A stretch of DNA of 27,153 nt from Cellvibrionaceae bacterium. Its GTDB lineage: Bacteria > Pseudomonadota > Gammaproteobacteria > Pseudomonadales > Cellvibrionaceae. The translations under genes and the position numbers were made by a program. Of this stretch, positions 21,918-27,153 are shown piece by piece. Location: contig JAOXRV010000434.1 in assembly GCA_025800435.1 (NCBI GenBank), positions 1 through 27,153 on the forward strand, given 5' to 3'. The notes below the pieces were generated by a model, which was given only the letters and a program-made list of their open reading frames with translations, was not told the DNA's origin and made no database searches. The first letter of the stretch is position 1. Each line of letters starts with the position of its first letter.

Positions 21918-22564
21918 TGACTAAAACCGCAGTTTTGATCGGCGCCACCGGTTTGGTCGGCGGCCATCTCTGTCGCCTTTTGTGCGAGTCTGAACAGTTC
22001 GGCGCAGTCACGGCCATCAGTCGTCGTCCACTGCAATATCAGCACCCCGTGCTCAGTAATATTGTCGAAGATTTTGAAAAACTCGATCAGTTGGCCGAGC
22101 ACTTTCACGGCGATTGTTTGTTCAGTGCCCTGGGCACCACCCGCAAGCAGGCCGGCTCGGTGGCGGCCCAGCGCCGGGTTGATTTTGAATATCAGTTGCG
22201 CGCGGCGCAATTGGCCAGGGCCGGTGGCGTCGGCCATTTATTGCTGCTGTCGTCCGCCGGGGCCAAGGCCCACAGCCCCAGCGCTTATCTGAGCATGAAA
22301 GGTGAGCTGGAGCAGGCTTGCCGGGCATTGGGTTTTGCTCGCCTGAGTATTTTCCAGCCCTCGGTACTGACCGGCGAGCGGGCTCAGGCGCGCCCAGGCG
22401 AGGCTGTGGGGGCGAGGCTGCTGCAGGGTTTGAATGGGCTGGGTTTACTGCAAGGCTACCGCCCCATCGCCGCCGAGCAAGTGGCGAAAGCAATGTTAGC
22501 GGTGGCCTTGCAGCCCGGTCAGGGCGAACGCTTATATCGCCTCGCCCAGCTGTTTGAATACTAA
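21917..22564 (+). CDS. NAD(P)-binding Rossmann-fold oxidoreductase (TIP30/HTATIP2-like SDR)
   Basis: 215 aa. The N-terminal 'TKTAVLIGATGLVGGHLCRLL' has the dinucleotide-binding GxxGxxG pattern of atypical short-chain dehydrogenases. 'VTAISRRPL', 'CLFSALGTTRKQAGS', 'LLLLSSAGAKAHSPSAYLSMKGELEQACRALGF' and 'IFQPSVLTGER' match the HTATIP2/HIM1-like group, with the Y-x-x-x-K pair in 'YLSMK'. The reaction is unknown. The start at 21917 is preferred over the upstream in-frame ATG at 21866 because of the Rossmann motif position and the TAATG junction with the preceding gene. Confidence 0.88.
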   Translation: MTKTAVLIGATGLVGGHLCRLLCESEQFGAVTAISRRPLQYQHPVLSNIVEDFEKLDQLAEHFHGDCLFSALGTTRKQAGSVAAQRRVDFEYQLRAAQLARAGGVGHLLLLSSAGAKAHSPSAYLSMKGELEQACRALGFARLSIFQPSVLTGERAQARPGEAVGARLLQGLNGLGLLQGYRPIAAEQVAKAMLAVALQPGQGERLYRLAQLFEY

Positions 22565-22620
22565 GCGCCTAGGGCAGTCACCCCAATGCCCCGGTCATTG
22601 GCAACAAAACCCGCTAGGCC

Positions 22621-23940
22621 CTAGCCTAGGTTAGAGTAGGAATCGATAGCGCTGACCACCTCGCTGGAGGCGGTTTGAATACGGGCGATGACCTCGCCGG
22701 TTTCATTGGCCAGCTCGACACCGTGCAGGGCCTGCTTTAAAGTGGTCTTCATGCTGCTCGATGCCGAGCTGGTGTCCTCTTGAATCGAGTGAATCATCGA
22801 TGAGATCTCCGCCGTCGATTGCGAGGTGCGCGCCGCCAGTTGGCGAACCTCATCTGCCACCACCGCAAAGCCCCGGCCCTGATCGCCAGCCCTGGCCGCT
22901 TCAATCGCCGCATTAAGGGCCAGTAAATTAGTTTGGTCGGCAATTTCTTGGATGGTGCTGATGATCGAATTAATCTGGCTAGAGCGCGCGTTCAAACTTT
23001 CGATATGCTCGGAGGAGCGCTGCACCGACTCGGCAATATTGTTCATTTCGCTGGCAGCGTTTTCAATTACCTGGCCGCCTTGCTGAGCAACTTCGTAGGT
23101 TTCAGCGGATATTTTTTTGGCAATACCGGCGCTGTCTTCGGTTTTTTGGGCTAATTCGGTCTGCGCGGTAATATCCGAGGCAAATTTAACCACCCGAAAC
23201 AGTCGCCCCTGCATATCGTAAACCGGGTTGTAGGAGGCCTCTAGCCACAATGCCCGGCCGCTGGCATCGAGCCGCTTAAATTGCCCGGCTACAAATTCAC
23301 CCCGATTCAGTTTTTTCCAAAAGTTATCGTACTCTTCGCTGTTGGCCAGCGAGGGTTCGCAAAAGATACGGTGATGGCGGCCGATGATCTCGGACTTTTG
23401 GTAGCCAACCGTGTGTAGAAAGTTATCGTTGCAGTCGATAATGGTGCCGTCTGGATTAAACTCGATAATCGCAGTAGATTTGCTGAGCGCATCCACCTTG
23501 GCTTGGGTCGACTGCTGCTGGGTGACTCGGGCGGTAATATCGGCAGCAAACTTAATTACTTTATGCACATCGCCGTCGGCGTTGCGAATCGGGTTATAGC
23601 TGGCTTCTAGCCAGATAGTCTCGCCGGCACTATTGCGTCGCTCAAACCGGCCCGACAACACCTCGCCCGCGGCCAGGGCCGACCAGAACTTACGGTATTC
23701 CTCAGAGCGGGCGTATTCGGGTGAGCAAAACATTTTATGATGCTGGCCACGAATCTGCTCCAGCGAGTAGCCGGTGGCCTTTTGAAAGTTATCGTTGGCG
23801 CTGATGACATGGCCGGTGGGGTCAAACTCGATAACCGCCATCGAACGATCAAGGGCGCCCAATATTGACTGGCAATTGGCCAATTCGGATTTGAGCGAAC
23901 GATTCTCCGCCTGCAACTTAGATGATTTAGACCACAACAC
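22621..23940 (-). CDS. soluble methyl-accepting chemotaxis protein with two PAS domains
   Basis: 439 aa from the GTG at 23940, which has GAGGA 7 nt upstream; a TTG at 23973 extends the frame by 11 codons. A short coiled coil ('LQAENRSLKSELANCQSIL') is followed by two tandem PAS domains (about 35-140 and 155-260) that are clearly related. Both share 'EFxPxGxxIxxNDNF', 'GxHHxxFCxPxxAxSEEYxxFW' and 'LWLEASYNP'. The receptor signalling domain contains the tip sequence 'IADQTNLLALNAAIEAARAGDQGRGFAVVADEVRQLA'. There is no membrane helix, so sensing is intracellular. The layout equals that of Pseudomonas BdlA (biofilm dispersal) and of heme/redox-sensing receptors. The partner kinase cluster is not in the window. 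Confidence 0.9.
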   Translation of the reverse strand: MLWSKSSKLQAENRSLKSELANCQSILGALDRSMAVIEFDPTGHVISANDNFQKATGYSLEQIRGQHHKMFCSPEYARSEEYRKFWSALAAGEVLSGRFERRNSAGETIWLEASYNPIRNADGDVHKVIKFAADITARVTQQQSTQAKVDALSKSTAIIEFNPDGTIIDCNDNFLHTVGYQKSEIIGRHHRIFCEPSLANSEEYDNFWKKLNRGEFVAGQFKRLDASGRALWLEASYNPVYDMQGRLFRVVKFASDITAQTELAQKTEDSAGIAKKISAETYEVAQQGGQVIENAASEMNNIAESVQRSSEHIESLNARSSQINSIISTIQEIADQTNLLALNAAIEAARAGDQGRGFAVVADEVRQLAARTSQSTAEISSMIHSIQEDTSSASSSMKTTLKQALHGVELANETGEVIARIQTASSEVVSAIDSYSNLG

Positions 23941-24140
23941 AAGGACATCCTCATTCAATAATAGCTTGAACAAGAATATCGCCTAAAACCACAATAACTT
24001 TAGCCCTAATGGGCTCGGTTTATGTTATCGGCGTTAAAGGCCTGCTATTGTCATTGCAGTTCTCGGGATTAGTGCTCTATCCAGACCGCAAATTCATTCT
24101 CCGCCGGTTGCTGAAAGTGAAACCGCAGTGTCAACAGGCT

Positions 24141-24977
24141 CTAATTAAACTGCGCTAAGTCTACCAGCAGCGCCTCGCGCACCAAGTTGAGTTTGCTAAA
24201 GTTGCCGCGGGTTATTTTGTCCATCATTTCCGGTGGCCCAAGCAGTTGCTCGCCGATGGCTGCGGTGTGCTCGCCCTCGGCGGCCAGTCGCTGGCAGTCC
24301 CGGCACAGCTGAATCAAAAAATCGAGCTTATCGAGCATACCCGCCTTGCCCTGCTCATCGATGCCCCGGTGGGGGCAGAATACTACATCTATATCAAGCG
24401 CCAGCACTTGCTTTAGGCTCAGCATCAGCTGCATCAGGTTTTCATCGGCGCGCATGTACTTTAAGCGCCGCGCCAAATATAAGTCGCCACTGAAAAACCA
24501 GCGCTGCTGGGGCAGGTAAAAGCAGGTCAGGTCAGCGGCGTGGCCGGGGGTGTGAATTGCAATTACCTCGCTGCCGTCATCCAGTTGCAGGCGCTCGGGC
24601 AGTGTTTCGGTCACTACCCGCCGGGGTTTGCCCCAGGTCATCTGTTGCAGCGCCGGGATGCGAAAGCCACGGGCGAGTTTTTGTTGCGCCAGGGCCGGCG
24701 CCAGCGGCCGCAGTTTATACAGCCTGGCAATGCGCGAGGCATTGCCACTGTGGTCTTCGTGGTGGTGGGTTAACCACAGCTGCTCGATCGGCTCGCCCTG
24801 TTGCAAAAAGGCTTTAACATGGCGCCATTGATTACTGGGGCCGGCGTCGATCAGCACACTGCCGATGCGGTAAACAATAAAATTGGTATTGATGCCACCT
24901 TTGAGGCGGCCAACTTTAACTCCGCTAAGGTTGGTGCCATCGGCGTGCTGATAGTGATAGTGTTGGCGAATGGGCAT
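24141..24977 (-). CDS. MBL-fold metallo-hydrolase
   Basis: 278 aa from ATG 24977; a GTG nine codons upstream (25004) is an equally possible start. The metallo-beta-lactamase fold is shown by 'GINTNFIVYRIGSVLIDAG', the zinc motif HxHxDH in 'LTHHHEDHSGN', and later ligands in 'IHTPGHAADL', 'FFSGDLYL' and 'VVFCPHRGI'. The ligand set fits a dinuclear site. The family includes glyoxalase II-like thioesterases and lactonases; no feature decides between these. It lies 51-78 bp downstream of ilvD on the same strand and may be transcribed with it. The 10-mer TCAACAGGCT lies directly after its stop. Confidence 0.9.
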   Translation of the reverse strand: MPIRQHYHYQHADGTNLSGVKVGRLKGGINTNFIVYRIGSVLIDAGPSNQWRHVKAFLQQGEPIEQLWLTHHHEDHSGNASRIARLYKLRPLAPALAQQKLARGFRIPALQQMTWGKPRRVVTETLPERLQLDDGSEVIAIHTPGHAADLTCFYLPQQRWFFSGDLYLARRLKYMRADENLMQLMLSLKQVLALDIDVVFCPHRGIDEQGKAGMLDKLDFLIQLCRDCQRLAAEGEHTAAIGEQLLGPPEMMDKITRGNFSKLNLVREALLVDLAQFN

Positions 24978-25055
24978 GGGTAAATCCGTAGACAGCGAAG
25001 CCACAGTTTACCCCAGGCGCCGACCGGCCCCAGTGCCAAAACTGCCAATTTGCAT

Positions 25056-26891
25056 TCAGTCCAGTTGTGACAGGTCGCGCACCGCGCCCTTGTCGGCACT
25101 GGTGGCCAACATGGCATAGGCCTTAAGCGCGGCGCTGACCTTGCGTGGGCGCGGCTCGGCCGGCTTCCAGCCCTTGGCATCTTGCTCGGCCCGGCGCTCG
25201 GCCAGTTGTTCATCGCTGAGCAGGACATCAATGCTGCGGTTTGGAATATCGATCTTTATCCGATCGCCGTTGCGCACCAGGCCAATGGCCCCGCCTGCCG
25301 CGGCCTCGGGGGAGACGTGGCCGATACTCAGGCCCGAGGTGCCGCCGGAGAAGCGGCCATCGGTAAGCAGGGCGCAGTCTTTGCCCAAACCCTTGGACTT
25401 GATATAGGAGGTTGGGTAGAGCATCTCTTGCATGCCCGGGCCACCGCGGGGGCCCTCGTAGCGCACGATGACCACATCGCCGGCCTTGACCTTATCATCA
25501 AGGATATCGGCAACCGCCTGGTCCTGGGATTCGGTCACATAGGCGCTGCCTTCAAATACCAGAATGGAATCGTCCACCCCGGCGGTTTTGACCACACAGC
25601 CGTCCTCGGCGATATTGCCCTTGAGCACGGCCAGGCCGCCCTCCAGGCTAAAGGCGTGCTCCAGGCTGCGAATACAGCCGGCGGCGCGATCGGCGTCCAG
25701 GGTGGGCCAGCGGGTGCTCTGGCTAAAGGCTTGCTGGGTAGGAATACCCGCGGGGCCGGCCTTGTAAAACTCCATCACCTCGGGGCTGGGGCTGCGCATA
25801 ATATCCCACTGGTCGAGGGCATCGCGCATGCTCTCACTGTGCACCGTAGGTACCTCATTGTGAAGCACGCCAGCACGATCCAGCTCGCCTAAAATGGCCA
25901 TAATGCCACCGGCCCGATGCACATCTTCAATGTGGTACTCGGGGGTATTGGGGGCCACTTTACAGAGCTGCGGAACCACCTTGGAGAGGCGGTTGATATC
26001 GTCCATATCGAAGTTGATCTCGGCCTCTTGGGCGATCGCCAGCAGGTGCAAAATGGTATTGGTGGAGCCGCCCATGGCAATATCCAGGGTCATGGCGTTT
26101 TCAAAGGCTTTATAGTTACCGATATTGCGCGGCAGTACGGATTCATCGTCGCCCTCATAATAACGCTTGGCCAGCTCCACAATACGCCGCCCGGCGGTCA
26201 AAAATAAACGCTCGCGGTCGCTGTGGGTGGCCACCACGGTGCCGTTGCCGGGCAGGCTCAGGCCCAGGGCCTCGGTCAGGCAGTTCATGGAGTTGGCGGT
26301 AAACATGCCCGAGCAGGAGCCACAAGTGGGGCAGGCGCTGCGTTCAATTTCGGCCACATGCTCGTCGCTGACCGTGTCATCGGCGGCGATTACCATGGCG
26401 TCGACCAAGTCGAGCTTGTGTTCGCTGAGCTTGGTTTTGCCCGCTTCCATGGGCCCGCCGGAGACAAAAATAACCGGTATATTCAGGCGCATTGCGGCCA
26501 TTAACATGCCCGGGGTGATCTTGTCGCAGTTGGAGATGCACACCAGTGCATCGGCGCAGTGGGCGTTGACCATATACTCGACACTGTCGGCGATAATATC
26601 GCGGCTGGGCAGGCTGTAGAGCATGCCGTCGTGGCCCATGGCAATGCCGTCGTCCACCGCAATGGTGTTAAATTCTTTGGCGACCCCGCCGGCCTTTTCA
26701 ATTTCTCGGGCAACCAACTGGCCCATATCTTTTAGGTGCACATGGCCGGGCACAAACTGGGTAAAGGAGTTGGCCACGGCGATAATGGGCTTTTGAAAGT
26801 CATCGTCTTTCATGCCGGTGGCGCGCCACAGCGCCCGGGCACCGGCCATATTGCGCCCTGCGGTGGAGGTTTTGGAACGATAGGCAGGCAT
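25056..26891 (-). CDS. ilvD: dihydroxy-acid dehydratase IlvD
   Basis: 611 aa from ATG 26891, which has an AGGA site 6 nt upstream and aligns with the family N-terminus 'MPAYRSKTSTAGRNMAGARALWRATG'. The open frame runs 65 codons further upstream but is not expected to be coding. IlvD dehydrates 2,3-dihydroxy-isovalerate and dihydroxy-methylvalerate to the 2-keto acids of valine, isoleucine and leucine synthesis. The Fe-S and metal residues are visible: 'AVDDGIAMGHDGM', 'CISNCDKITPGM' (Cys122, Lys124) and 'SACPTCGSCSGMFTANSMNCL' (187-204). 'LLTDGRFSGGTSGLSIGHVSPEAA' near the C-terminus is also diagnostic. Full length compared with E. coli (616 aa). Confidence 0.97.
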   Translation of the reverse strand: MPAYRSKTSTAGRNMAGARALWRATGMKDDDFQKPIIAVANSFTQFVPGHVHLKDMGQLVAREIEKAGGVAKEFNTIAVDDGIAMGHDGMLYSLPSRDIIADSVEYMVNAHCADALVCISNCDKITPGMLMAAMRLNIPVIFVSGGPMEAGKTKLSEHKLDLVDAMVIAADDTVSDEHVAEIERSACPTCGSCSGMFTANSMNCLTEALGLSLPGNGTVVATHSDRERLFLTAGRRIVELAKRYYEGDDESVLPRNIGNYKAFENAMTLDIAMGGSTNTILHLLAIAQEAEINFDMDDINRLSKVVPQLCKVAPNTPEYHIEDVHRAGGIMAILGELDRAGVLHNEVPTVHSESMRDALDQWDIMRSPSPEVMEFYKAGPAGIPTQQAFSQSTRWPTLDADRAAGCIRSLEHAFSLEGGLAVLKGNIAEDGCVVKTAGVDDSILVFEGSAYVTESQDQAVADILDDKVKAGDVVIVRYEGPRGGPGMQEMLYPTSYIKSKGLGKDCALLTDGRFSGGTSGLSIGHVSPEAAAGGAIGLVRNGDRIKIDIPNRSIDVLLSDEQLAERRAEQDAKGWKPAEPRPRKVSAALKAYAMLATSADKGAVRDLSQLD

Positions 26892-26965
26892 AGAATCCTC
26901 GCGATATGCTATTGCTAAGCTGTGGGCCGTCTGGGTTGTGCGGCCCATCGTGGTATGGGGCGGGA

Positions 26966-26971
26966 ATTGTA
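26966..26971 (-). promoter_or_regulatory. putative extended -10 promoter of ilvD
   Basis: Minus-strand TGCTACAAT (TACAAT at 26966-26971) is an extended -10, about 75 bp before the ilvD start. The -35 is poor (GTGTTG at 17 bp). The 180 bp further upstream to the window edge show no gene I can support and no leader peptide with Ile/Val/Leu codon runs. Confidence 0.45.
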
Positions 26972-27153
26972 GCAGAAAGGTGGTGGCCCAACACCCGTGG
27001 GGGTGTGCACTACTGTCCGGGGAAAAAGGCCCGACTTCCGGGATAAAACCCAGCTTGAGGGGTAGGGAGCACTTTCTTCGTTCCAAAACGCTGCGTCCAT
27101 GCAGCTGCGCCCGTTCATCCGGAGCCTAGTCACTGCGAAAGCACCCCCTACCC

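Noticed and set aside
25182..25892. 236-codon plus-strand ORF inside ilvD
   Set aside because: Shadow of ilvD; the minus-strand product is a full, conserved enzyme.
26892..27086. 65-codon N-terminal extension of ilvD
   Set aside because: It crosses the likely promoter and is absent from the family; the ATG at 26891 has a ribosome-binding site and the expected N-terminus.

Overview
The window looks like chromosomal DNA of a marine-type gammaproteobacterium. The housekeeping proteins (DbpA, SstT, HisB/H/A/F, IlvD, a DUF2058/YaiL-type protein) are gammaproteobacterial in character. Two secreted proteins end in an exosortase-style 'VPxSxxWA' tail, as in Cellvibrionales-like marine lineages. The genus assignment is inference only. 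No rRNA, tRNA, CRISPR array, transposase or phage gene was recognised.

Layout. 1-2.3 kb: a SMI1/KNR4-fold protein and a DUF2058 protein on the minus strand, separated by a short ~22-bp-period repeat, diverging from a ToxR/CadC-like membrane-bound regulator. 2.4-5.7 kb: a secreted leucine-rich-repeat protein converges on an HSL-type esterase, with overlapping stops in a CTAG; then the Na+/serine symporter SstT. 5.7-10.1 kb: plus-strand membrane dipeptidase (M19), DEAD-box helicase DbpA with a GNAT acetyltransferase just downstream, and a second secreted protein with a VPxSxxWA tail. 10.1-15.9 kb: an AT-richer accessory block on the minus strand. It holds two paralogous two-gene modules, each a secreted metzincin-type zinc protease (HExxHxxGxxH) followed 26-27 bp later by a small secreted companion of unknown function. 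15.9-18.8 kb: hisB-hisH-hisA-hisF. 18.8-21.4 kb: a TonB-dependent receptor with a long His/Asp/Glu-rich segment, preceded by a near-perfect Zur-like box, so probably a zinc (ZnuD-like) importer. 21.5-27.1 kb: a membrane protein coupled to an NAD(P)-binding oxidoreductase, a soluble double-PAS chemoreceptor, an MBL-fold hydrolase and ilvD.

How the genes work together. HisB/H/A/F give four consecutive or connected steps of histidine synthesis; IlvD belongs to branched-chain amino-acid synthesis. The receptor and the Zur-like site form a plausible zinc-uptake unit. The duplicated protease-companion modules are the most unusual part. Both proteases seem to lack a pro-domain, both modules carry the same 16-nt upstream element at nearly the same distance from the start codon (98 and 92 nt), the copies differ in domain number and linker length, and the block lies between two related copies of a palindromic repeat. 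The companion could be an inhibitor, chaperone or maturation partner of the protease, but the sequence alone does not show which.
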